From positions 1,352,954-1,416,953 of the forward strand of contig NC_135167.1 of NCBI RefSeq assembly GCF_041146795.1: a stretch of DNA of 64,000 nucleotides. Direction: 5' to 3'. Below, piece after piece: positions 18,575 to 29,487 of this stretch; position 1 is the first letter of the stretch; each line of letters begins with the position of its first letter. The position numbers and the translations under genes were made by a program. The notes below the pieces were generated by a model, which made no database searches, was not told the origin of the DNA, and saw nothing but the letters and a program-made list of their open reading frames with translations. The stretch comes from Maylandia zebra (taxonomy: Eukaryota; Chordata; Actinopteri; Cichliformes; Cichlidae).

Positions 18575-20523
18575 TAAGATACATTTCTTTTTTCTTTTTT
18601 TTTCTTTTCTTTTTTGTTTGCCTGTCCCATTTGGTTCTTTAGCCATCAGAATTGTTGTCTGAAGACCAACAAGGATACCCAATGGATTTATTTTGCCAAA
18701 TGGATCATCGTGGCATTGCCGTATTGGTCCATTTGGTCGATCTTTGTTTTTATTATTTATTATATTTTATTTTCAGATGTTACAGACGGGACAGACATGA
18801 GTGAGGGATAGGAAAGGGAGAAAGAAAGAGGAAGGAAAGGAAAAACAGAAGGGGAGAGGGACAGTGAGAAAGGGGGGGAGAAAAAAAATAAAAATCTCCT
18901 GGATCACCTGTTGAGAGAAGAATAGAAAACAAGCAAAAAAAAAAACAAAGCAACATACTAAACACAACACCATCGCATTAATCTAGCTAAGTGTAAACAG
19001 CAGTAAATACTAAATATTCAATGTTGTTGTGCAGCACGCAGGACAGATGTGCTTCGAGGTAGCAGCCAAGAAAGGTGTAATTTGGGTCTACGAGCAGTGA
19101 ACACCCGTGTGCATACCTGTGTGGATCAGCATGCTTGTATTCCAAAGGTTTCTCCATGTAATGATCTGCTAGGGAGTGTGGGGGGGCCACAGCCCCGTCC
19201 TCCAGGGCATGAAGCAGGTATGGAGGAGATCAAAACTCCAGACATCCAGAGGCCCCCAGAACACAAGAGACCAAGGAAGACCAACAGAGGGGCAGCCGCG
19301 CCACTGTTCCAGTAAGAGCTGAGGAGAGTCCCAGATGAGGGCTCACTCAGCAGCCGCGGAGCAGAAGCCAGGGGGAGTTGCAGTGACGCGCCCGTGAGCT
19401 CCCCCGGCCGCCAGCTGTGCCTGAGTGACCGAGCCCCAGGCCGAGAGGCCGGGGGCACCCCACCTCCGAAGGGGCCCGAGCGAGCCCCAGGCTCCAGGCC
19501 CCGATAAGCGGCCGCCAAGGAGTGAGCCGGTGTGTACCCGGACGCCCACCCCCAGACACAAAGAACCACCAACGCACCGACACCTGAGGGAGTCCGCCAC
19601 CGGCAGGGGAAGTGGTGGTGGGTGGAGATAGGCCTCCAAACCTTGGAGGGCCTGAGATGTCCCCAGAGAGGTGGCGTCTGATACCCAACCTGACATATAG
19701 ACACAGACATACAGGCACACACAGATACAAACATCCATTCCCACCCTCATGCTCTCATATGCACTCACTCCACACTCAACCAACGTGGAGACAGACATAA
19801 AGAGACGCTGTACACACAATCACACTCCCCAAGCGTACTCTAAGCCCCGGGTCTAGGTACCCTTACCCCTGGAGGGGGGAACTGCACCCAGACCCAGGTG
19901 GTGTTACCCTTTTCCCTGCGGTGGGGAGAAGCAGACCGCCCCGACTCCACAGCAGCAGGGAGGCCCCACACTCCAGACCGCAGTCGGACGGCCAACTCCT
20001 CCTAGCCCCCCCGCTCCAGCAGGTCGCAGAGAATGGGGGTGGGAGAAAACTCCAAACCTCCCTCCACCCGCTCATTGTAATGTTGATGCATGTGTGTTCT
20101 AAGGTGCATTTAAAACCCAGGAGGACATGGAGCTACCTGCCAGAGAGCAGCAGGTAAGCGCATGGTCCCTCCTGCTAACCCTCAATGTCTACGTGTATTT
20201 AACATTGAGAGGTGGGCAACGACGCCAGGGGTGGGGTGTACACCCTGATGGTACTTTGGATTCCGTGTATCATGCCCACCCCCAAGATCTTATATGTATG
20301 TGTAATGAGAGTGTGAGTAATGTGAATGTCTAAGTTGTGGGATAAAATTGAGGCAGAGGCAGCCAGAAGGGGACAGGGGGGGGGGGGTAGCCTCCTCTGC
20401 ACCCTGGTGACACACCCCCACTCCAAGGCCCTGCATGTGTGGGTGGTTGTGGTGGAGCGGGAAGAGGGAGGCAGCTGGAGATGGGGAGGGAAGGAAGGGA
20501 GGGGCAGGTAAGATACATTTCTT
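18575..20523 (-). mobile_element. Retrotransposed insertion with 15-bp TSD and oligo(A) tail on minus strand
   Basis: The 15-base sequence TAAGATACATTTCTT occurs at 18575-18589 and again at 20509-20523, bracketing 1.92 kb. Directly inside the left copy is a T-rich run (18586-18620), meaning a poly(A)-like tail on the minus strand. Long TSD plus tail at one end is the signature of LINE-type target-primed insertion. The body is GC-rich around 19180-20050. Chance-like long frames occur on the minus strand (for example 202 codons at 19734-19126) without any domain I recognise. A 5'-truncated LINE with a long UTR, or a retrocopied RNA, both fit. Confidence 0.72.
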
Positions 20524-23502
20524 ATGTAAACCAAAAGGTTTGAACGGCGGGTGGGTGTGGCTCCTATTCCCTCTGTGACATCAGACAGGTCGAAGAATAG
20601 AAAGCGTTTAGAGCCGCTGGGTTTGGGCTCAGAAACGTATTATTAGAAACTTTGTGCTTCTGATAACGAGTGAAGGTAAAGATTTTGTATGTAGTTCTTT
20701 TCTTATATGAAACCTTATTAGGGTGTTCCTGCAAAAAACAGCCTAAAGTTACATTTTAAAAACATGTTTCACTTCACGCTTGACTGAAAGTTTGATACCA
20801 AACTTTTAAATGTGGCCTGTACATCACTTCAGGTATATCACAGTTAAAATACTGTGTGTATAATCAGACCGATGCAAACTGGAAGGATGCTTCACACCAA
20901 CAGGAAACACTGACCAATCATTTAAAGTCCTGTCACTGACTGTGATGCTCATCAGAGACTACGAGCTCACATGTAGAAGGACAGAGTCCACAAAGAGCCC
21001 TTAAAGTCAGCAGTGAGAGCTGCCAGGAGCCTGAAAGGACGCTAACACAGCGCTGCACGTCCCGAGCTGATTGGTGGATCTTTGGTGGAGGCAGCTAAAA
21101 AGCCAGCGGTGTCATATTAAAGGGAAAAACTGAAGTTTGTGTACAAGGTCCAGTGTTCAGAGAAGCTGGACTGTTAGTGCTCGTTCTATTCAGCAAAGAG
21201 TCAAATTTAAACAGCAGCGAGAGAAAATGGTTGACATGAAGTTGTGGCTTTGATATATGAGAGCCGTGCTTGTTGTTAGGAATCACTGAGTATTGAAGTC
21301 AAGAATGAATATTATCTGTTCAAATATCATCACGTCCACATCCTGCACAGCTTATCCACCGTGCTTCATCCTGATACCTGAAGTTATGGAGACGAGGAGG
21401 CGAAGCTCTTCAGCATTTCAGTCGTTTCTCAGGAGAACTTCAGGATTTACTGGAGTCTCTGAGTTTGCTCACCCTGAGACGAAACCTCACCTGGCAGGTG
21501 GCTGACCCCTCCCCTCCTGCCTGACTCTCTGTTTCACATCCTGTGAATCTCACAGCTCGTATCAGAGTTTACATCTCTCCAAACATGAAATATTTGTGAC
21601 ATAAAACACAGCTGACTTTCTAATCGATCAGTGATCAATGACAGGACAGAGGAAGTGATCACGGAGGATTTATTCTGAACTCTGAACCGACCAGTATTCA
21701 TAATTCTGGCCTCGCTAAAAATGTCTCTGCTCTTTATTTATCGGTCGCCATGGTGACTCATTGACGGCTTTGTGATCAGAGTCGCCTGAAAAACAGGAAC
21801 AGAAAACTCTGAGTTTAAATTTAGACTCAGAACAGGGCTGCACGCACACACGCACACACACACACACTGCTCACAAACCAAAGGTCAGAGGTCATCTCTC
21901 AGTCTCTGTCAACAGCAGAAAAAAGACAAACCAGTGACTCCAACAACACAGCAGAGTCCAGGACAAAGTCCCCCAGTGTTACTGCAAACAGCTGCTTACA
22001 AACCCACAGCTGGAAGGTGATTGGCTACAGCGTTCCTCGTCCACCCAAAGCACGAAGGGGGGTGGAACTACACCCAATGGCTGAAGAGCAGCACAGCACC
22101 TGTCTGATCAAACTGCTGCGTCACGTGGAAGAGCCCAAACATGCCGACAGCTTCAGTTTATCAGACGCTCGTCTCTCCTGGAGCATCTCGAGACGCTCTA
22201 TTGACTATTAGCTGTTGCACAAACAAATCGCTTCCTGTGCTCATGAGGTGATGTTGGAGATCAGATAAAGTTTATCACATATTGTTGATTTCCTGTGGCC
22301 AGTAGGAGGAGCCATGATTGTGACTCGGTGCTGCTGAGCAGATGTTTCTGCTCTGACTCTTACCAGACTTGAATTTGAACATCTTCAGGTGTCGTAGGAA
22401 AACCCCGACTTCACCACGCAGGCGCTCGGATGACAAGGAACAAATATGGAGTCAGTGTGTTAAAGAAGAACAGCTGGAAAACAAACGGAGGCTTTTCTTT
22501 TCATACATGTGCATAAACGACAGAGCCACGGCTGCTTTACCTGAAGCCACGTGTGCAGGAAGAACTGCAGATTGTGTCATTTCCACCACTTCTGTGCATG
22601 TGCAGGATCTGGAGCATCATCCGGGCCCAGCATGTGACTCATTTTTGTAAACAATCATGAAAAACACTCTTTACACTTTCAGAGCTCGAGTCACTTTGTA
22701 CACGAACCGCACAAACCTGAATCCACAGTGGGTGTATTTTAGATACGCACGTGTGGATGTGACAAAGCCCCGTACAGCTCAATCAACATGAAACTGAAAG
22801 CTGAAGCTCAGCCAGCCAGAGAGAAATCCCCCTGGACTCCAAACCTTCCAGCCGGAACCCGGGAATAATGTTTGACTCACATTTTAAGTTGCTCATGAGT
22901 CATGTGGGAACTGCCACTAAATCTGCTTTTCAGTCATCAGAGACAAACTGATGCATGCCGTCATATCCAGCTGTGACGCACCTCAAAATGTACGTAAAAC
23001 TTGGATTCAGGGCTGAGTCAGACCTCTCACGCTGTCACGTCAATGACTCCAAATCCTTTTACTTGTTTTGAAGCACTTCGTGGTCTCGGTATCTGTAGGG
23101 AACGACGAGAGGACACAACAGGACACTAGCCAGATAAAGTAAGAAAGATAAGCTTTCATTAGGCTGACAGCAAAAATTCAACAGGACGAAGCAAAAAAAC
23201 AAAATCCAGAAACAAGGAGACAAACAGAGGAAGGAAAAGACAAAATAAATCAGGGATGAACATTTCAAATGTAAAGAGATTTCTCAGACAGAAGCCACGA
23301 CAACTGTGGAACGTGGTTGTATCACACACACACACATTTATATATATACACACACAGCGGTCCCCGTAGGTGGACTGGTCGGTAAGCCCAATGGTGATTT
23401 TTTGTTTTTATGGGCCAGATGCTGGGAGATGTATAGAAATCCATTATTGTACATAGTAATTTTTTTAGGGTCCCATCATAATTTCTTCAGAAGTAAGTAC
23501 TG
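20524..23502. other. Intergenic sequence between tph1 and cd81
   Basis: No gene supported. Short CA runs at about 21845-21866 and 23323-23336. No element with clear ends recognised. Confidence 0.5.
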
Positions 23503-23504
23503 TA

Positions 23505-25066
23505 CAGGGAGTGCAGAATTATTAGGCAAGTTGTATTTTTGAGGAATAATGTTATTATTGAACAACAACCATGTTCTCAATGAACCCAAAAAACTCATTA
23601 ATATCAAAGCTGAATGTTTTTGGAAGTAGTTTTTAGTTTGTTTGTAGTTTGAGCTATTTTAGGGGGATATCTGTGTGTGCAGGTGACTATTACTGTGCAT
23701 AATTATTAGGCAACTTAACAACAAACAAATATATACCCATTTCAATTATTTATTTTTACCAGTGAAACCAATATAACATCTCCACATTCACAAATATACA
23801 TTTCTGACATTCAAAAACAAAACAAAAACAAATCAGCGACCAATATAGCCACCTTTCTTTGCAAGGACACTCAAAAGCCTGCCATCCATGGATTCTGTCA
23901 GTGTTTTGATCTGTTCACCATCAACATTGCGTGCAGCAGCAACCACAGCCTCCCAGACACTGTTCAGAGAGGTGTACTGTTTTCCCTCCTTGTAAATCTC
24001 ACATTTGATGATGGACCACAGGTTCTCAATGGGGTTCAGATCAGGTGAACAAGGAGGCCATGTCATTAGTTTTTCTTCTTTTATACCCTTTCTTGCAGCC
24101 ACGCTGTGGAGTACTTGGACGCGTGTGATGGAGCATTGTCCTGCATGAAAATCATGTTTTTCTTGAAGGATGCAGACTTCTTCCTGTACCACTGCTTGAA
24201 GAAGGTGTCTTCCAGAAACTGGCAGTAGGACTGGGAGTTGAGCTTGACTCCATCCTCAACCCGAAAAGGCCCCACAAGCTCATCTTTGATGATACCAGCC
24301 CAAACCAGTACTCCACCTCCACCTTGCTGGCGTCAGAGTGGGACTGGAGCTCTCTGCCCTTTACCAATCCAGCCACGGGCCCATCCATCTGGCCCATCAA
24401 GACTCACTCTCATTTCATCAGTCCATAAAACCTTAGAAAAACCAGTCTTGAGATATTTCTTGGCCCAGTCTTGACGTTTCAGCTTGTGTGTCTTGTTCAG
24501 TGGTGGTCGTCTTTCAGCCTTTCTTACCTTGGCCATGTCTCTGAGTATTGCACACCTTGTGCTTTTGGGCACTCCAGTGATGTTGCAGCTCTGAAATATG
24601 GCCAAACTGGTGGCAAGTGGCATCTTGGCAGCTGCACGCTTGACTTTTCTCAGTTCATGGGCAGTTATTTTGCGCCTTGGTTTTTCCACACGCTTCTTGC
24701 GACCCTGTTGACTATTTTGAATGAAACGCTTGATTGTTCGATGATCACGCTTCAGAAGCTTTGCAATTTTGAGACTGCTGCATCCCTCTGCAAGATATCT
24801 CACTATTTTTGACTTTTCTGAGCCTGTCAAGTCCTTCTTTTGACCCATTTTGCCAAAGGAAAGGACGTTGCCTAATAATTATGCACACCTGATATAGGGT
24901 GTTGATGTCATTAGACCACACCCCTTCTCATTACAGAGATGCACATCACCTAATATGCTTAATTGGTAGTAGGCTTTCGAGCCTATACAGCTTGGAGTAA
25001 GACAACATGCATGAAGAGGATGATGTGGACAAAATACTCATTTGCCTAATAATTCTGCACTCCCTG
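23505..25066 (-). mobile_element. Tc1/mariner-type transposon (DD37E-like), 1562 bp, TA target site
   Basis: Perfect terminal inverted repeats CAGGGAGTGCAGAATTATTA (left) and its complement (right), flanked by TA at 23503-23504 and 25067-25068. Inner copies of the motif ATAATTATTAGGCAA lie near 23698-23712 and, inverted, 24870-24885, an IR/DR-like arrangement of transposase-binding sites. The transposase is on the minus strand and broken (separate entry). Confidence 0.93.
23833..24848 (-). pseudogene. Broken Tc1/mariner transposase
   Basis: Starts MGQKKDLTGSEKSKIVRYL. It has an N-terminal helix-turn-helix region (about residues 1-60 and 70-120) and the catalytic residues WTDE, MQDNAPSHAS and PIENLW. 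Two lesions are visible: a TGA at 24333-24335, after which the same frame continues, and a one-base deletion near 24094-24097 that moves the rest into another frame. Allowing for that base, the last Asp and Glu are separated by 37 residues, a DD37E arrangement. An intact copy would be about 338 residues. This copy cannot make active transposase. Confidence 0.9.
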
Positions 25067-25708
25067 TATATGATGCCAGTATTTCCCACATTTTCTAGAT
25101 ACTGCACCAGTACTGTGTGTAAAATGCCATCAAAAAGTCAGTTTTATTCTTTCTCACCTGTCTTTCTGTCACTTTTCACTTTTTAAAGGTTGCCATGTTA
25201 GAAAGAATATTTTGCCCTGTCATGCTGTTTATTGATGTGGCAAATGAATGGTTTATGCAAATATATCTAAATCTGTCATCAGTAATGATCATGTCTCACC
25301 TCTAGTCTTCTCTGTCTCAATGTCAGGTTTTCACCATGTGTTGTAGATAGTTCAGGAGGTTAACTCGACCAACAGTCTACTTTCAGGTACTGTTTAGAAT
25401 ACCAGAATAGGGAGGATGGTGCAGGTTTAAGTTTATTAGACTGATGCATATATACCAACAAGACAGCATCCATCACTGTGACAACAGCGTTTGTTCTCAA
25501 TCAAAGGCTTTATGGTTTTTCCTATAATACCTGGTGGGCCGATGTTTTGTCCCAGTCCAGCCCTGGCGGTCTATATCGCGGTTCATCTTTCGCAGCCTCG
25601 CTGTTTCGCTGATTTTTTTGTGCAATTTTGCATACTTTTCCCCCTTTTGTCTTTTTTTATACAGCGCATTGTGTTCTGCGTCCTGATTGGCTGTGGACCA
25701 CTGTCCAT

Positions 25709-27367
25709 TAGGGGTGCAACGATACACAAAATTCACGGTTCGGTTCGATACTTTGGTGTCACGGTTCGATATTTTTTCAATACAAAAAAATGTTCATGCA
25801 TTTTTAATTTGTCATTTATTAAAATTATAAATATATATTTTAACTCAAAAGTACAGTTTTTAAATTTAACCCTAACCCTTGTGCGTGTTTTTTATTTTGA
25901 CAGCGAATGCGTACCTGCGGACCACTAATGTGCAGCCCTGGTTATTTAGCTCGTCATATTGCAGCCACAGAAATTCTTTTGTCCATGAAACCATAAAGCT
26001 GCACTTTCTTTTTGCCTTATAGTCTGATTTGTCATAACTTCTCCGTTTTGTGGTAAGCTTTTCTTTGGCTGTCACTTCTTCACCCTGACCTGTCTTATTT
26101 GGCTCAGCAGAACTGAAATGCTTTTACACACGCACTCACATAAGCTCAGCGATTCTCTGCGCGATCAACCTCTCACATGTTTAAGCTTGCTGCGGGAGAT
26201 TTCACTTGTCATGTTTGCATAGTAAGCTAACGATTAATAAGACGATGTCAGAGGAATTGGTGCACAAATTATCATCACTCACAGATCAGTGCTGTCGCTC
26301 TCTATACACAGTTCGCACGATTGCAAAGTGAAAGCAAAAAACAAGCGCAAATTCAAACGCGATTTCAATATGTCACATATTGACAGTGGCTCACCGATGC
26401 CAATGACATAATTACCCAGCTACATTTCTGAAAGAATGCAAAAGCATTGACATATATTTTTCCTACAATAGCCCGACGGGCAGGGCAGAGATAGATTTTG
26501 GTAGCCCGACTGAAAAAATCGCTAGCCCCGGGACGTCGGGCTAGCGATATTGCAAGCCCTGTATCTGATTGAGGAATCACTCATCTTTGGAAAAGAGAGT
26601 TTATTACAGAGAAATGGCTCTTTCCAAAATAAAAGCTATACTATCCGCTTCTTCTGGGCTATATTCTCAGCAGCATAAGGAGAATCATGTGCTAACAGCT
26701 GTCTAAATGACTCGGCTAAAGTTAGTAGCATGCTTGTTGTTTTTGTCTTTGCACTAGGATGATGTCGGTGTAAATGTGCAGTCATATTCGTTGTGTTCCC
26801 ACTAGTGCTTTCAGGTTAATCTCGTTGAAATGACCTTAACGCCACAACACGGCAAATCTCCGTTAACGAGCTACCGCCGATCGCCCCGTGCATGGGGCTA
26901 GACGGCCAACACGTTAACGAGCTAACTGCGCTAACACACTAGTTCACACCCATGTAATTGAGCATTGCATGGCACATCCAACATACTGTTTTACTTTAGT
27001 CCATGACTCGCTTACCTTCAGGGTCATACGTCACATGAAAACCAAAATAATTCCAAACGCCAGATCTGAATGAGGTTCAATTTGCCTGTTGCAAGGAGAG
27101 CTTAACTTCTGTCTCGCTAGCTTGCCCTGCGCTCTTCCTCCTGACTATGCTGTCTGTGTTGAGCGCTCAGTGGATCTGCGCTCGACAGTGCAGCCTAGGC
27201 GGAGTAGTCGAACGCAGATTCACTGAGCGCTCAACACAGACAGCATCGTCAGAAGGAAAATTGATAAAATAAATTACAAATGTTGTATTGTTCGATACAT
27301 ATGCGTACAGAACCGAAAGCACTGTATCGAACGGTTCAATATCGATACGAATATCGTTGCACCCCTA
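25709..27367. mobile_element. Non-autonomous hAT element, 8-bp TSD CTGTCCAT
   Basis: Ends TAGGGGTGCAACGATA and TATCGTTGCACCCCTA are perfect 16-base inverted repeats. The direct duplication CTGTCCAT lies at 25701-25708 and 27368-27375. 'cggttcggttcgatac' motifs repeat near both ends. No transposase frame is present in the 1659 bp. A long near-perfect hairpin lies at 27141-27252. Confidence 0.92.
27141..27252. repeat. 46-bp-arm inverted repeat inside the hAT element
   Basis: Arms 27141-27186 and 27207-27252 pair at about 43 of 46 positions around a 20-base loop. Weaker pairing continues outward for roughly ten more bases. The arms contain TGTTGAGCGCTCA. Confidence 0.9.
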
Positions 27368-27796
27368 CTGTCCATCAGTCCCGTGCACGTGTCTCCTGTA
27401 CAGCACAGAGTGCGTTCAGCTCGTCACATTTACATAAATCTTCCATCCTAACAGTGTGACTCATAAGTGCTGGACTGTACGTTTGTCAGTCTTCTCCCCA
27501 ACAAGCACAACAATGTTGACGAGACGTCGTCACGTGCGGGTGTCTTTGGTTTCATCCTGTAATGCTGGACTTGTTTGTTTGTTTTTTACGAAGGTTTGAA
27601 CTTTGAGCGTATAAACAAGAGAGAAAACTGAAAATGTTCATGCCTGTCTGAGAAAAGTGTCTAAAGTGTGTAGTGACGGGTTTTACAGCCTTAAAACATC
27701 TGTAATCATTGTAAATAAAGTCGGCTACTTCGCGGGTTTCAGTTATTGTGGGTTATTTTTAGAACGTAACTCCTGCTCTAAAAACAAAACAACCCA

Positions 27797-27798
<2 letters not shown>

Positions 27799-27882
<84 letters not shown>
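27799..27882. repeat. (CA)n microsatellite
   Basis: About 41 uninterrupted CA units, the longest pure dinucleotide run in the window. Confidence 0.98.
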
Positions 27883-27883
<1 letters not shown>

Positions 27884-28579
27884 ACAGCAGCCTGAATATT
27901 GAAACTCTCACTCTGGGCCAAAAAGGCTAACATGTGGTCATGGAGCCAACCACATTAAAGGGTTTAAACACAGACACACACACACACACACATATATATA
28001 TATGCAGGAAGCTCCTGAGGATGTTTTACCAGTCGGTGGTTGCTGGAGTACTTTTCTATGCTGTGGTGTGCTGGGGGAGCAGCACAGCAAAGAAGGACTC
28101 ATCCAGGCTGGAGAAACTGATCAGGAGGGCTGGCTCTGTGGTCGGCATGAAGCTGGACACTCTGGTGACAGTGGCAGAGAAAAGGACATTAAAGAAACTG
28201 CTGGACATTATGAACAATGCTGGGCATCCTCTGCACACGGCCATAAACAACCAGAAGAGTCTGTTCAGTGACAGGTTGCTTCTCCCCAAGACAAGAACTA
28301 ACAGACTTAAAAACTCCTTTGTCCCACACGCCATCAGACTGTTTAACTCCTCCCTGGAGGGGAGAGGGAGGGGAAACAGGAGGACAAAGGAGGGGGGAAC
28401 AACTAAGCTGTAGTGCCTCTTCACCTCACTGTGCAATACCTTGTGCAATACTTTTGTAAATAGTCAACAGTGCAATAGACTCAATACTTGAAATGTGCAA
28501 TTCACTTGTATTTTTTATTTTTATTCCTATTTATTCTATTTATCCCCTTTGTATATTTTATTTATATTGTCTCTGTATT

Positions 28580-28585
<6 letters not shown>

Positions 28586-28645
<60 letters not shown>

Positions 28646-28646
28646 A
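28586..28646. repeat. (TG)n(TA)n microsatellite
   Basis: About 23 TG units followed by a short TA run, inside the LINE 3' UTR. Confidence 0.95.
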
Positions 28647-28733
28647 CAATTCTGTAACTGTAACTTCGGTCGTTGCTGTGCTTTTTGGAAGTCGAATTTC
28701 CCAGAGGAACCCACCCGAGGGATTAATAAAGTT

Positions 28734-28734
<1 letters not shown>

Positions 28735-28764
<30 letters not shown>

Positions 28765-28778
28765 TATCTTATCTTATA
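28735..28778. repeat. (TATCT)n tandem repeat, LINE 3' terminus
   Basis: Eight or nine TATCT units at the end of the Rex1-like copy; short tandem 3' repeats are usual for this group. Confidence 0.9.
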
Positions 28779-29199
28779 TGTGTGTGTGTGTGTGCATGTG
28801 TGTGTGTTATATTGTGTAACCCTGTGATTCATGCGCAGCTCTTTGGTCAGTGTTGTTGTTTTAAATGTGTTTCCAGATAAATTTGGATAAAGAGAAAGAG
28901 ACGAAACATAAACGAGGCAGAAATAATCGAGTGGTTTAAAAAATGCTTTAGTTTCGTTTGATTACTTTTTGTTCTGTTATCTTCAGCCGTAACGCCCCCC
29001 TGCTGTCCCTCTGAAAGCCCCCTCCTCTCCCCGGGAGAGCCCCTGTGACCCCCCCCCCCCCGTCTCCTTCCAGTGAGTGAGAAAGAGAGAGCCTTCGGCG
29101 ATGACGTAATCGGGAGGGTGTGTTTACCGTCTGTTTCTGTGTTTGTAAATAAAATGTAACTAAATTGCGACTCATTAACACAATGGGTTAGTTTGGCTC

Positions 29200-29421
29200 G
29201 CTCTCACCACCCTGCGCTCTGATTGGCTGCGCCCGCGCTTCGCTCCTCTCCGATTGGACGCTGTTTGGCTGCCAGGCGGAGGGAGGAGGGAGGGGTTGGG
29301 TGTTGCCTCGGTGTGCGAGCTTCATTCCAGTGTTGAGCTCTCTCCTGAACCGTCGCTTCGTCCTTCTGCTGCTCCTCTTGCTGTGCCTCTCTGCGCCGAA
29401 CAGACCGAGTCCCGGAGCATC
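29200..29421 (+). promoter_or_regulatory. cd81 promoter and 5' UTR, CpG-rich with inverted CCAAT boxes
   Basis: Two ATTGG motifs (29222-29226 and 29253-29257), which are inverted CCAAT boxes, lie 165-200 bases upstream of the start codon in GC-rich sequence with no TATA box. This fits a broadly expressed CpG-type promoter. The transcription start cannot be fixed from sequence alone. Confidence 0.55.
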
Positions 29422-29487
29422 ATGGGAGTGGAAGGCTGCACCAAATGCATCAAATACCTGCTCTTCTTCTTCAACTTCATCTTCTGG
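29422..29487 (+). CDS. cd81: cd81 coding exon 1
   Basis: Residues 1-22, from ATG at 29422 to FIFW, the N-terminal tail and start of TM1. The donor GTGAGC starts at 29488. Confidence 0.95.

Larger units (their letters stand above)
28005..28780 (+). mobile_element. Rex1/Babar-type LINE, 3' end only
   Basis: An open frame to 28413 encodes the C-terminal part of the reverse transcriptase polyprotein (RKLLRMFYQSVVAGVLFYAV... to NSFVPHAIRLFNSS). Its closest relative here is 41705-41415. The tail includes 'cccgagggattaataaagttc' and ends in (TATCT)n at about 28735-28778. The copy is 5'-truncated and its 3' UTR contains a (TG)n(TA)n tract. Confidence 0.85.

Noticed and set aside
19126-19819. Overlapping minus-strand open frames of 202, 158 and 127 codons
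   Set aside because: All lie in a GC-rich stretch of a retro-inserted element, overlap one another in different frames, and show low-complexity Pro/Gly/Arg composition with no domain. They are best explained by few stop codons at high GC.
25870-25882. Telomere-like 'ccctaaccctt' inside the hAT element
   Set aside because: Fewer than two repeat units; chance occurrence.
25491-25928. 145-codon plus-strand frame
   Set aside because: It spans the left boundary of a hAT element and has no recognisable family; likely chance.
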